Assembly (NCBI RefSeq): GCF_037975245.1
Contig: NC_092564.1
Span: 21,493,984-21,557,983, forward strand
Source of the DNA: Apostichopus japonicus
Lineage: Eukaryota > Echinodermata > Holothuroidea > Aspidochirotida > Stichopodidae
Direction: 5' to 3'
DNA length: 64,000 nucleotides
Position numbers and translations under genes: made by a program. The notes under the pieces are model-generated. The model did no database searches. It was not told the origin of the DNA and saw only the letters and a program-made list of their open reading frames with translations. Shown piece by piece: positions 35,536-49,460 of this stretch (within the stretch, counting starts at the first letter, position 1; each line of letters starts with the position of its first letter).

Positions 35536-38500
35536 CTCGTAAACACGATATCTCAGGTGGGTAATGTCGGACCAACTTCATATTTGGTTAGCCGGATTAC
35601 CGCCTACCCTTTGTTTTCGATACAGGTCAAAGGTCATTTGGGGTCACCAGGGGTCACCAGGGGTCACCAGGGGTCAAATTGTAAGAATCTCGTAAACTCG
35701 ATATTTCAGGTGGGTAATGTCGGACCAACTTCATATTTGGTTTTTCGATGCAGGTCAAAGGTCATTTGGGGTCACCGGGGTCAAATGATAAAAATCTCGT
35801 AAACACGATATATCAGGTGGGTAATATCGGACCAACTTCATATTTGGTTAGCCGGAGTACCGCCTACCCTTTGTTTTCGATACAGGTCAAAGGTCATTTG
35901 GGGTCACCAGGGGTCACCAGGGGTCACCAGGGGTCACCAGGGTTCACCAGGGGTCAAATTTTAAAAATCTCGTAAACACGATATCTCAGGTGGGTAATGT
36001 CGGACCAAATTCATATTTGGTTTTCCAGAGTACCGCTTACCCTTTGTTTTCGATGCAGGTCAAAGGTCATTTGCGGTCACCATGGGTCACCAGGGGTCAA
36101 ATTGTAAAAATCTAGTAAACACGATATCTCAGGTGGGTAATGTGGAACCAATTTCATATTTGGTGTGCCGGAATACCGCTTACCCTTTGTTTTCGATGCA
36201 GGTCAAAGGTCATTTGTGGTCACCGGGGTCAAATTATAAAAATCTCGTAAACACGATATGTCAGGTGGGTAATGTCGGACCAACTTCATATTTGGTTAGC
36301 CGGATTACCGCCTACCCATTGTTTTCGATACAGGTCAAGGTCATTTGGGGTCACCAGGGGTCACCAGGGGTCAAATTTTAAAAATCTCGTAAACACGATA
36401 TGTCAGGTGGGTTATGTCGGACCAACTTCATATTTGGTTAGCCGGAGTACCGCCTACCCTTTGTTTTCGATACAGGTCAAAGGTCATTTGGGGTCACCGG
36501 GGTCAAATTATAAAAATCTCGTAAATACGATATGTCAGGTGGGTAATGTCGGACCAACTTCATATATGGTTAGCCGGAGTACCGCCTACCCTTTGTTTTC
36601 GATACAGGTCAAAGGTCATTTGGGGTCACCGGGGTCAAATTATAAAAATCTCGTAAACACGATATCTCAGGTGGGTAATGTCGGACCAACTTCATATTTG
36701 GTTAGCCGGAGTACCGCCTACCCTTTCTTTTCGATACAGGTCAAAGGTCATTTGGGGTCATTTGGGGTCACCGGGGTCAAATTATCAAAATCTCGTAAAC
36801 ACGATATGTCAGGTGGGTAATGTCGGACCAACTTCATATTTGGTTAGCCGGAGTACCGCCTACCCTTTGTTTTCGATACAGGTCAAAGGTCATTTAGGGT
36901 CACCGGGGTCAAATTATAAAAATCTCGTAAACACGATATGTCAGGTGGGTAATGTCGGACCAACTTCATATTTGGTTAGCCGGAGTACCGCTTACCCTTT
37001 GTTTTCGATGCAGGTCAAGGTCATTTGGGGTCACCAGGGGTCACCAGGGGTCAAATTTTAAAAATCTCGTAAACACGATATCTCAGGTGGGTAATGTCGG
37101 ACCAACTTCATATTTGGTTAGCCGGATTACCGCCTACCCATTGTTTTCGATACAGGTCAAGGTCATTTGGGGTCACCAGGGGTCACCAGGGGTCAAATTT
37201 TAAAAATCTCGTAAACACGATATGTCAGTTGGGTAATGTCTAACCAACTTCATATTTGGTTAGCCGGAGTACCGACTACCCTTTGTTTTCGATACAGGTC
37301 AAAGGTCATTTGGGGTCACCGGGGTCAAATTATAAAAATCTCGTAAATACGATATGTCAGGTGGGTAATGTCGGACCAACTTCATATATGGTTAGCCGGA
37401 GTACCGCCTACCCTTTGTTTTCGATACAGGTCAAAGGTCATTTGGGGTCACCGGGGTCAAATTATAAAAATCTCGTAAACACGATATCTCAGGTGGGTAA
37501 TGTCGGACCAACTTCATATTTGGTTAGCCGGAGTACCGACTACCCTTTCTTTTCGATACAGGTCAAAGGTCATTTGGGGTCACCAGGGGTCAAATTATAA
37601 AAATCTCGTAAACACGATATGTCAGGTGGGTAATGTCGGACCAAATTCACATTTGGTTTGCCGGAGTACCGCTTACCCTTTGTTTTCGATGCAGGTCAAA
37701 GGTCATTTGGGGTCACCGGGGTCAAATTATAAAAATCTCGTAAACACGATATGTCAGGTGGGTAATGTCGGACCAACTTCATATTTGGTTAGCCGGAGTA
37801 CCGCCTACCCTTTGTTTTCGATACAGGTCAAAGGTCATTTGGGGTCACCAGGGGTCACCAGGGGTCACCAGGGGTCACCAGAGGTCAAATTTTAAAAATC
37901 TCGTAAACACGATATCTCAGGTGGGTAATGTCGGACCAACTTCATATTTGGTTAGCCGGATTACCGCCTACCCATTGTTTTCGATACAGGTCAAGGTCAT
38001 TTGGGGTCACCAGGGGTCACCAGGGGTCAAATTTTAAAAATCTCGTAAACACGATATCTCAGGTGGGTAATGTCGGACCAACTTCATATTTAGTTAGCCG
38101 GATTACTGCCTACCCATTGTTTTCGATGCAGGTCAAAGGTCATTTGGGGTCACCGGGGTCAAATTATCAAAATCTCGTAAACACGATATGTCAGGTGGGT
38201 AATGTCGGACCAACTTCATATTTGGTTAGCCGGAGTACCGCCTACCCTTTGTTTTCGATACAGGTCAAAGGTCATTTGGGGTCACCAGCTGTCACCAGGG
38301 GTCACCAGGGGTCACCAGGGGTCACCAGAGGTCAAATTTTAAAAATCTCGTAAACACGATATCTCAGGTGGGTAATGTCGGACCAACTTCATATTTGGTT
38401 AGCCGGATTACCGCCTACCCTTTGTTTTCGATACAGGTCAAAGGTCATTTGGGGTCACCAGGGGTCACCAGGGGTCACCAGGGGTCACCAGGGGTCAAAT

Positions 38501-38686
38501 TGTAAGAATCTCGTAAACTCGATATTTCAGGTGGGTAATGTCGGACCAACTTCATATTTGGTTTTTCGATGCAGATCAAAGGTCATTTGGGGTCACCGGG
38601 GTCAAATGATAAAAATCTCGTAAACACGATATATCAGGTGGGTAATATCGGACCAACTTCATATTTGGTTAGCCGGAGTACCGCCT
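35536..38686. repeat. Start of the E/F/G-rich section
   Basis: The composition shifts here from alternating A and B monomers to runs of E, F and G monomers with the 107-bp and D landmarks recurring every 2.6-2.8 kb. I saw no unique sequence. The landmark spacing from the 107-bp copy near 35.75 kb to the one near 38.57 kb is 2821 bp. Confidence 0.75.
37208..37339 (+). repeat. Reference monomer of subfamily G (gtctaacc, ccgactacc)
   Basis: A 132-bp monomer with tatgtcagttgggtaatgtc followed by taaccaac and accgactaccc. It recurs near 39.9, 41.2, 42.9, 45.55, 48.15, 50.9, 52.15 and 54.4 kb, always after two E-type monomers, making it a reliable register mark for this section. Confidence 0.85.
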
Positions 38687-39977
38687 ACCCTTTGTTTTCG
38701 ATACAGGTCAAAGGTCATTTGGGGTCACCAGGGGTCACCAGGGGTCACCAGGGGTCACCAGGGTTCACCAGGGGTCAAATTTTAAAAATCTCGTAAACAC
38801 GATATCTCAGGTGGGTAATGTCGGACCAAATTCATATTTGGTTTTCCAGAGTACCGCTTACCCTTTGTTTTCGATGCAGGTCAAAGGTCATTTGCGGTCA
38901 CCATGGGTCACCAGGGGTCAAATTGTAAAAATCTAGTAAACACGATATCTCAGGTGGGTAATGTGGAACCAATTTCATATTTGGTGTGCCGGAATACCGC
39001 TTACCTTTTGTTTTCGATGCAGTTCAAAGGTCATTTGGAGTCACCAGGGGTCACCAGGGGTCACCAGGGGTCAAATTTTAAAAATCTCGTAAACACGATA
39101 TCTCAGGTGGGTAATGTCGGACCAACTTCATATTTGGTTAGCCGGAGTACCGCCTACCCTTTGTTTTCGATACAGGTCAAAGGTCATTTGGGGTCACCGG
39201 GGTCAAATTATAAAAATCTCGTAAATACGATATGTCAGGTGGGTAATGTCGGACCAACTTCATATATGGTTAGCCGGAGTACCGCCTACCCTTTGTTTTC
39301 GATACAGGTCAAAGGTCATTTGGGGTCACCGGGGTCAAATTATAAAAATCTCGTAAACACGATATCTCAGGTGGGTAATGTCGGACCAACTTCATATTTG
39401 GTTAGCCGGAGTACCGCCTACCCTTTCTTTTCGATACAGGTCAAAGGTCATTTGGGGTCATTTGGGGTCACCGGGGTCAAATTATCAAAATCTCGTAAAC
39501 ACGATATGTCAGGTGGGTAATGTCGGACCAACTTCATATTTGGTTAGCCGGAGTACCGCCTACCCTTTGTTTTCGATACAGGTCAAAGGTCATTTAGGGT
39601 CACCGGGGTCAAATTATAAAAATCTCGTAAACACGATATGTCAGGTGGGTAATGTCGGACCAACTTCATATTTGGTTAGCCGGAGTACAGCTTACCCTTT
39701 GTTTTCGATGCAGGTCAAGGTCATTTGGGGTCACCAGGGGTCACCAGGGGTCAAATTTTAAAAATCTCGTAAACACGATATCTCAGGTGGGTAATGTCGG
39801 ACCAACTTCATATTTGGTTAGCCGGATTACCGCCTACCCATTGTTTTCGATACAGGTCAAGGTCATTTGGGGTCATCAGGGGTCACCAGGGGTCAAATTT
39901 TAAAAATCTCGTAAACACGATATGTCAGTTGGGTAATGTCTAACCAACTTCATATTTGGTTAGCCGGAGTACCGACT
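38687..39977. repeat. 1,291-bp tandem duplication, copy 1
   Basis: Directly repeated at 39978-41268. The translated strings over 38903-39520 and 40194-40811 are identical over 205 residues. The private change gtacagcttaccc (near 39686) is present in both copies (near 40977), so it predates the duplication. Confidence 0.9.
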
Positions 39978-41268
39978 ACCCTTTGTTTTCGATACAGGTC
40001 AAAGGTCATTTGGGGTCACCAGGGGTCACCAGGGGTCACCAGGGGTCACCAGGGTTCACCAGGGGTCAAATTTTAAAAATCTCGTAAACACGATATCTCA
40101 GGTGGGTAATGTCGGACCAAATTCATATTTGGTTTTCCAGAGTACCGCTTACCCTTTGTTTTCGATGCAGGTCAAAGGTCATTTGCGGTCACCATGGGTC
40201 ACCAGGGGTCAAATTGTAAAAATCTAGTAAACACGATATCTCAGGTGGGTAATGTGGAACCAATTTCATATTTGGTGTGCCGGAATACCGCTTACCTTTT
40301 GTTTTCGATGCAGTTCAAAGGTCATTTGGAGTCACCAGGGGTCACCAGGGGTCACCAGGGGTCAAATTTTAAAAATCTCGTAAACACGATATCTCAGGTG
40401 GGTAATGTCGGACCAACTTCATATTTGGTTAGCCGGAGTACCGCCTACCCTTTGTTTTCGATACAGGTCAAAGGTCATTTGGGGTCACCGGGGTCAAATT
40501 ATAAAAATCTCGTAAATACGATATGTCAGGTGGGTAATGTCGGACCAACTTCATATATGGTTAGCCGGAGTACCGCCTACCCTTTGTTTTCGATACAGGT
40601 CAAAGGTCATTTGGGGTCACCGGGGTCAAATTATAAAAATCTCGTAAACACGATATCTCAGGTGGGTAATGTCGGACCAACTTCATATTTGGTTAGCCGG
40701 AGTACCGCCTACCCTTTCTTTTCGATACAGGTCAAAGGTCATTTGGGGTCATTTGGGGTCACCGGGGTCAAATTATCAAAATCTCGTAAACACGATATGT
40801 CAGGTGGGTAATGTCGGACCAACTTCATATTTGGTTAGCCGGAGTACCGCCTACCCTTTGTTTTCGATACAGGTCAAAGGTCATTTAGGGTCACCGGGGT
40901 CAAATTATAAAAATCTCGTAAACACGATATGTCAGGTGGGTAATGTCGGACCAACTTCATATTTGGTTAGCCGGAGTACAGCTTACCCTTTGTTTTCGAT
41001 GCAGGTCAAGGTCATTTGGGGTCACCAGGGGTCACCAGGGGTCAAATTTTAAAAATCTCGTAAACACGATATCTCAGGTGGGTAATGTCGGACCAACTTC
41101 ATATTTGGTTAGCCGGATTACCGCCTACCCATTGTTTTCGATACAGGTCAAGGTCATTTGGGGTCATCAGGGGTCACCAGGGGTCAAATTTTAAAAATCT
41201 CGTAAACACGATATGTCAGTTGGGTAATGTCTAACCAACTTCATATTTGGTTAGCCGGAGTACCGACT
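39978..41268. repeat. 1,291-bp tandem duplication, copy 2
   Basis: Direct partner of 38687-39977. The left breakpoint lies inside a G monomer, after ccgactaccctttg, where the sequence switches to the long GGGG-tract monomer. Confidence 0.9.
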
Positions 41269-44200
41269 ACCCTTTGTTTTCGATACAGGTCAAAGGTCAT
41301 TTGGGGTCACCGGGGTCAAATTATAAAAATCTCGTAAATACGATATGTCAGGTGGGTAATGTCGGACCAACTTCATATATGGTTAGCCGGAGTACCGCCT
41401 ACCCTTTGTTTTCGATACAGGTCAAAGGTCATTTGGGGTCACCGGGGTCAAATTATAAAAATCTCGTAAACACGATATCTCAGGTGGGTAATGTCGGACC
41501 AACTTCATATTTGGTTAGCCGGAGTACCGACTACCCTTTCTTTTCGATACAGGTCAAAGGTCATTTGGGGTCACCAGGGGTCACCAGGGGTCAAATTATA
41601 AAAATCTCGTAAACACGATATGTCAGGTGGGTAATGTCGGACCAAATTCACATTTGTTTTGCCGGAGTACCGCTTACCCTTTGTTTTCGATGCAGGTCAA
41701 AGGTCATTTGGGGTCACCGGGGTCAAATTATAAAAATCTCGTAAACACGATATGTCAGGTGGGTAATGTCGGACCAACTTCATATTTGGTTAGCCGGAGT
41801 ACCGCCTACCCTTTGTTTTCGATACAGGTCAAAGGTCATTTGGGGTCACCAGGGGTCACCAGGGGTCACCAGGGGTCACCAGAGGTCAAATTTTAAAAAT
41901 CTCGTAAACACGATATCTCAGGTGGGTAATGTCGGACCAACTTCATATTTGGTTAGCCGGATTACCGCCTACCCATTGTTTTCGATACAGGTCAAGGTCA
42001 TTTGGGGTCACCAGGGGTCACCAGGGGTCAAATTTTAAAAATCTCGTAAACACGATATGTCAGTTGGGTAATGTCGGACCAACTTCATATTTGGTTAGCC
42101 GGAGTACCGCCTACCCTTTGTTTTCGATACAGGTCAAAGGTCATTTGGGGTCACCGGGGTCAAATTATAAAAATCTCGTAAATACGATATGTCAGGTGGG
42201 TTATGTCGGACCAACTTCATATATGGTTAGCCGGAGTACCGCCTACCCTTTGTTTTCGATACAGGTCAAAGGTCATTTGGGGTCACCGGGGTCAAATTAT
42301 AAAAATCTCGTAAACACGATATCTCAGGTGGGTAATGTCGGACCAACTTCATATTTGGTTAGCCGGAGTACCGCCTACCCTTTCTTTTCGATACAGGTCA
42401 AAGGTCATTTGGGGTCATTTGGGGTCACCGGGGTCAAATTATCAAAATCTCGTAAACACGATATGTCAGGTGGGTAATGTCGGACCAACTTCATATTTGG
42501 TTAGCCGGAGTACCGCCTACCCTTTGTTTTCGATACAGGTCAAAGGTCATTTAGGGTCACCGGGGTCAAATTATAAAAATCTCGTAAACACGATATGTCA
42601 GGTGGGTAATGTCGGACCAACTTCATATTTGGTTAGCCGGAGTACCGCTTACCCTTTGTTTTCGATGCAGGTCAAGGTCATTTGGGGTCACCAGGGGTCA
42701 CCAGGGGTCAAATTTTAAAAATCTCGTAAACACGATATCTCAGGTGGGTAATGTCGGACCAACTTCATATTTGGTTAGCCGGATTACCGCCTACCCATTG
42801 TTTTCGATACAGGTCAAGGTCATTTGGGGTCACCAGGGGTCACCAGGGGTCAAATTTTAAAAATCTCGTAAACACGATATGTCAGTTGGGTAATGTCTAA
42901 CCAACTTCATATTTGGTTAGCCGGAGTACCGACTACCCTTTGTTTTCGATACAGGTCAAAGGTCATTTGGGGTCACCGGGGTCAAATTATAAAAATCTCG
43001 TAAATACGATATGTCAGGTGGGTAATGTCGGACCAACTTCATATATGGTTAGCCGGAGTACCGCCTACCCTTTGTTTTCGATACAGGTCAAAGGTCAATT
43101 GGGGTCACCGGGGTCAAATTATAAAAATCTCGTAAACACGATATCTCAGGTGGGTAATGTCGGACCAACTTCATATTTGGTTAGCCGGAGTACCGACTAC
43201 CCTTCCTTTCGATACAGGTCAAAGGTCATTTGGGGTCACCAGGGGTCACCAGGGGTCAAATTATAAAAATCTCGTAAACACGATATGTCAGGTGGGTAAT
43301 GTCGGACCAAATTCACATTTGGTTTGCCGGAGTACCGCTTACCCTTTGTTTTCGATGCAGGTCAAAGGTCATTTGGGGTCACCGGGGTCAAATTATAAAA
43401 ATCTCGTAAACACGATATGTCAGGTGGGTAATGTCGGACCAACTTCATATTTGGTTAGCCGGAGTACCGCCTACCCTTTGTTTTCGATACAGGTCAAAGG
43501 TCATTTGGGGTCCCCAGGGGTCACCAGGGGTCACCAGGGGTCACCAGAGGTCAAATTTTAAAAATCTCGTAAACACGATATCTCAGGTGGGTAATGTCGG
43601 ACCAACTTCATATTTGGTTAGCCGGATTACCGCCTACCCATTGTTTTCGATACAGGTCAAGGTCATTTGGGGTCACCAGGGGTCACCAGGGGTCAAATTT
43701 TAAAAATCTCGTAAACACGATATCTCAGGTGGGTAATGTCGGACCAACTTCATATTTAGTTAGCCGGATTACTGCCTACCCATTGTTTTCGATGCAGGTC
43801 AAAGGTCATTTGGGGTCACCGGGGTCAAATTATCAAAATCTCGTAAACACGATATGTCAGGTGGGTAATGTCGGACCAACTTCATATTTGGTTAGCCGGA
43901 GTACCGCTTACCCTTGTTTTCGATGCAGGTCAAAGGTCATTTGGGGTCACCAGGGGTCAAATTATAAAATCTCGTAAATACGATATGTCAGGTGGGTAAT
44001 ATCGGACCAACTTCATATTTGGTTTGCCGGAGTACCGCCTACCCTTTGTTTTCGATACAGGTCAAAGGTCATTTGGGGTCACCAGGGGTCACCAGGGGTC
44101 ACCAGGGGTCACCAGGGTTCACCAGGGGTCAAATTTTAAAAATCTCGTAAACACGATATCTCAGGTGGGTAATGTCGGACCAAATTCATATTTGGTTTTC

Positions 44201-46399
44201 CAGAGTACCGCTTACCCTTTGTTTTCGATGCAGGTCAAAGGTCATTTGCGGTCACCATGGGTCACCAGGGGTCAAATTGTAAAAATCTAGTAAACACGAT
44301 ATCTCAGGTGGGTAATGTGGAACCAATTTCATATTTGGTGTGCCGGAATACCGCTTACCTTTTGTTTTCGATGCAGTTCAAAGGTCATTTGGAGTCACCA
44401 GGGGTCACCAGGGGTCACCAGGGGTCAAATTTTAAAAATCTCGTAAACACGATATCTCAGGTGGGTAATGTCGGACCAAATTCACATTTGGTTTGCCGGA
44501 GTACCTCTTACCCTTTGTTTTCGATGCAGGTCAAAGGTCATTTGTGGTCACCGGGGTCAAATTATAAAAATCTCGTAAACACGATATGTCAGGTGGGTAA
44601 TGTCGGACCAACTTCATATTTGGTTAGCCGGATTACCGCCTACCCATTGTTTTCGATACAGGTCAAGGTCATTTGGGGTCACCAGGGGTCACCAGGGGTC
44701 AAATTTTAAAAATCTCGTAAACACGATATGTCAGGTGGGTAATGTCGGACCAACTTCATATTTGGTTAGCCGGAGTACCGCCTACCCTTTGTTTTCGATA
44801 CAGGTCAAAGGTCATTTGGGGTCACCGGGGTCAAATTATAAAAATCTCGTAAATACGATATGTCAGGTGGGTAATGTCGGACCAACTTCATATATGGTTA
44901 GCCGGAGTACCGCCTACCCTTTGTTTTCGATACAGGTCAAAGGTCATTTGGGGTCACCGGGGTCAAATTATAAAAATCTCGTAAACACGATATCTCAGGT
45001 GGGTAATGTCGGACCAACTTCATATTTGGTTAGCCGGAGTACCGCCTACCCTTTCTTTTCGATACAGGTCAAAGGTCATTTGGGGTCATTTGGGGTCACC
45101 GGGGTCAAATTATCAAAATCTCGTAAACACGATATGTCAGGTGGGTAATGTCGGACCGACTTCATATTTGGTTAGCCGGAGTACCGCCTACCCTTTGTTT
45201 TCGATACAGGTCAAAGGTCATTTAGGGTCACCGGGGTCAAATTATAAAAATCTCGTAAACACGATATGTCAGGTGGGTAATATCGGACCAACTTCATATT
45301 TGGTTAGCCGGAGTACCGCTTACCCTTTGTTTTCGATGCAGGTCAAGGTCATTTGGGGTCACCAGGGGTCACCAGGGGTCAAATTTTAAAAATCTCGTAA
45401 ACACGATATCTCAGGTGGGTAATGTCGGACCAACTTCATATTTGGTTAGCCGGATTACCGCCTACCCATTGTTTTCGATACAGGTCAAGGTCATTTGGGG
45501 TCACCAGGGGTCACCAGGGGTCAAATTTTAAAAATCTCGTAAACACGATATGTCAGTTGGGTAATGTCTAACCAACTTCATATTTGGTTAGCCGGAGTAC
45601 CGACTACCCTTTGTTTTCGATACAGGTCAAAGGTCATTTGGGGTCACCGGGGTCAAATTATAAAAATCTCGTAAATACGATATGTCAGGTGGGTAATGTC
45701 GGACCAACTTCATATATGGTTAGCCGGAGTACCGCCTACCCTTTGTTTTCGATACAGGTCAAAGGTCATTTGGGGTCACCGGGGTCAAATTATAAAAATC
45801 TCGTAAACACGATATCTCAGGTGGGTAATGTCGGACCAACTTCATATTTGGTTAGCCGGAGTACCGACTACCCTTTCTTTTCGATACAGGTCAAAGGTCA
45901 TTTGGGGTCACCAGGGGTCACCAGGGGTCAAATTATAAAAATCTCGTAAACACGATATGTCAGGTGGGTAATGTCGGACCAAATTCACATTTGGTTTGCC
46001 GGAGTACCGCTTACCCTTTGTTTTCGATGCAGGTCAAAGGTCATTTGGGGTCACCGGGGGTCACCAGGGGTCACCAGGGGTCACCAGAGGTCAAATTTTA
46101 AAAATCTCGTAAACACGATATCTCAGGTGGGTAATGTCGGACCAACTTCATATTTGGTTAGCCGGATTACCGCCTACCCATTGTTTTCGATACAGGTCAA
46201 GGTCATTTGGGGTCACCAGGGGTCACCAGGGGTCAAATTTTAAAAATCTCGTAAACACGATATCTCAGGTGGGTAATGTCGGACCAACTTCATATTTAGT
46301 TAGCCGGATTACTGCCTACCCATTGTTTTCGATGCAGGTCAAAGGTCATTTGGGGTCACCGGGGTCAAATTATCAAAATCTCGTAAACACGATATGTCA
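41269..46399. repeat. E/F/G-rich section, central part
   Basis: Successive F-monomer landmarks lie at about 42.42 and 45.09 kb, 2.67 kb apart. 41.25-41.9 kb follows 37.26-37.9 kb (offset 3991). Two monomers with a tttgtttt to tttcctttc or tgtttt contraction (43.2 and 43.91 kb) are minor length variants. Nothing but satellite monomers is present. Confidence 0.75.
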
Positions 46400-49139
46400 G
46401 GTGGGTAATGTCGGACCAACTTCATATTTGGTTAGCCGGAGTACCGCCTACCCTTTGTTTTCGATACAGGTCAAAGGTCATTTGGGGTCACCAGCTGTCA
46501 CCAGGGGTCACCAGGGGTCACCAGGGGTCACCAGAGGTCAAATTTTAAAAATCTCGTAAACACGATATCTCAGGTGGGTAATGTCGGACCAACTTCATAT
46601 TTGGTTAGCCGGATTACCGCCTACCCTTTGTTTTCGATACAGGTCAAAGGTCATTTGGGGTCACCAGGGGTCACCAGGGGTCACCAGGGGTCACCAGGGG
46701 TCACCAGGGGTCACCAGGGGTCAAATTGTAAGAATCTCGTAAACTCGATATTTCAGGTGGGTAATGTCGGACCAACTTCATATTTGGTTTTTCGATGCAG
46801 GTCAAAGGTCATTTGGGGTCACCGGGGTCAAATGATAAAAATCTCGTAAACACGATATATCAGGTGGGTAATATCGGACCAACTTCATATTTGGTTAGCC
46901 GGAGTACCGCCTACCCTTTGTTTTCGATACAGGTCAAAGGTCATTTGGGGTCACCAGGGGTCACCAGGGGTCACCAGGGGTCACCAGGGTTCACCAGGGG
47001 TCAAATTTTAAAAATCTCGTAAACACGATATCTCAGGTGGGTAATGTCGGACCAAATTCATATTTGGTTTTCCAGAGTACCGCTTACCCTTTGTTTTCGA
47101 TGCAGGTCAAAGGTCATTTGCGGTCACCATGGGTCACCAGGGGTCAAATTGTAAAAATCTAGTAAACACGATATCTCAGGTGGGTAATGTGGAACCAATT
47201 TCATATTTGGTGTGCCGGAATACCGCTTACCTTTTGTTTTCGATGCAGTTCAAAGGTCATTTGGAGTCACCAGGGGTCACCAGGGGTCACCAGGGGTCAA
47301 ATTTTAAAAATCTCGTAAACACGATATCTCAGGTGGGTAATGTCGGACCAACTTCATATTTGGTTAGCCGGAGTACCGCCTACCCTTTGTTTTCGATACA
47401 GGTCAAAGGTCATTTGGGGTCACCGGGGTCAAATTATAAAAATCTCGTAAATACGATATGTCAGGTGGGTTATGTCGGACCAACTTCATATATGGTTAGC
47501 CGGAGTACCGCCTACCCTTTGTTTTCGATACAGGTCAAAGGTCATTTGGGGTCACCGGGGTCAAATTATAAAAATCTCGTAAACACGATATCTCAGGTGG
47601 GTAATGTCGGACCAACTTCATATTTGGTTAGCCGGAGTACCGCCTACCCTTTCTTTTCGATACAGGTCAAAGGTCATTTGGGGTCATTTGGGGTCACCGG
47701 GGTCAAATTATCAAAATCTCGTAAACACGATATGTCAGGTGGGTAATGTCGGACCGACTTCATATTTGGTTAGCCGGAGTACCGCCTACCCTTTGTTTTC
47801 GATACAGGTCAAAGGTCATTTAGGGTCACCGGGGTCAAATTATAAAAATCTCGTAAACACGATATGTCAGGTGGGTAATGTCGGACCAACTTCATATTTG
47901 GTTAGCCGGAGTACCGCTTACCCTTTGTTTTCGATGCAGGTCAAGGTCATTTGGGGTCACCAGGGGTCACCAGGGGTCAAATTTTAAAAATCTCGTAAAC
48001 ACGATATCTCAGGTGGGTAATGTCGGACCAACTTCATATTTGGTTAGCCGGATTACCGCCTACCCATTGTTTTCGATACAGGTCAAGGTCATTTGGGGTC
48101 ACCAGGGGTCACCAGGGGTCAAATTTTAAAAATCTCGTAAACACGATATGTCAGTTGGGTAATATCTAACCAACTTCATATTTGGTTAGCCGGAGTACCG
48201 ACTACCCTTTGTTTTCGATACAGGTCAAAGGTCATTTGGGGTCACCGGGGTCAAATTATAAAAATCTCGTAAATACGATATGTCAGGTGGGTAATGTCGG
48301 ACCAACTTCATATATGGTTAGCCGGAGTACCGCCTACCCTTTGTTTTCGATACAGGTCAAAGGTCATTTGGGGTCACCGGGGTCAAATTATAAAAATCTC
48401 GTAAACACGATATCTCAGGTGGGTAATGTCGGACCAACTTCATATTTGGTTAGCCGGAGTACCGACTACCCTTTCTTTTCGATACAGGTCAAAGGTCATT
48501 TGGGGTCACCAGGGGTCACCAGGGGTCAAATTATAAAAATCTCGTAAACACGATATGTCAGGTGGGTAATGTCGGACCAAATTCACATTTGTTTTGCCGG
48601 AGTACCGCTTACCCTTTGTTTTCGATGCAGGTCAAAGGTCATTTGGGGTCACCGGGGTCAAATTATAAAAATCTCGTAAACACGATATGTCAGGTGGGTA
48701 ATGTCGGACCAACTTCATATTTGGTTAGCCGGAGTACCGCCTACCCTTTGTTTTCGATACAGGTCAAAGGTCATTTGGGGTCACCAGGGGTCACCAGGGG
48801 TCACCAGGGGTCACCAGAGGTCAAATTTTAAAAATCTCGTAAACACGATATCTCAGGTTGGTAATGTCGGACCAACTTCATATTTGGTTAGCCGGATTAC
48901 CGCCTACCCATTGTTTTCGATACAGGTCAAGGTCATTTGGGGTCACCAGGGGTCACCAGGGGTCAAATTTTAAAAATCTCGTAAACACGATATGTCAGTT
49001 GGGTAATGTCGGACCAACTTCATATTTGGTTAGCCGGAGTACCGCCTACCCTTTGTTTTCGATACAGGTCAAAGGTCATTTGGGGTCACCGGGGTCAAAT
49101 TATAAAAATCTCGTAAATACGATATGTCAGGTGGGTAAT
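46400..49139. repeat. 2,740-bp tandem duplication, copy 1
   Basis: Repeated directly at 49140-51870. The offset is 2730 left of the GGGG tract and 2740 right of it, because the tract at 46657 has seven GGGG and its partner at 49387 has eight. Private marks shared by both copies include caccagctgtcacc (46490 and 49220) and aatatctaacc (48162 and 50902). Confidence 0.92.
46657..46720 (+). repeat. (ggggtcacca)n tract, seven GGGG runs
   Basis: Tract partner of 49387-49460 within the 2,740-bp duplication. It lies just upstream of a 107-bp monomer. Confidence 0.75.
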
Positions 49140-49386
49140 GTCGGACCAACTTCATATTTGGTTAGCCGGAGTACCGCCTACCCTTTGTTTTCGATACAGG
49201 TCAAAGGTCATTTGGGGTCACCAGCTGTCACCAGGGGTCACCAGGGGTCACCAGGGGTCACCAGAGGTCAAATTTTAAAAATCTCGTAAACACGATATCT
49301 CAGGTGGGTAATGTCGGACCAACTTCATATTTGGTTAGCCGGATTACCGCCTACCCTTTGTTTTCGATACAGGTCAAAGGTCATTT

Positions 49387-49460
49387 GGGGTCACCAGGGG
49401 TCACCAGGGGTCACCAGGGGTCACCAGGGGTCACCAGGGGTCACCAGGGGTCACCAGGGG
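49387..49460 (+). repeat. (ggggtcacca)n tract, eight GGGG runs
   Basis: One unit longer than its otherwise near-identical partner at 46657-46720, which has seven runs. Confidence 0.75.
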
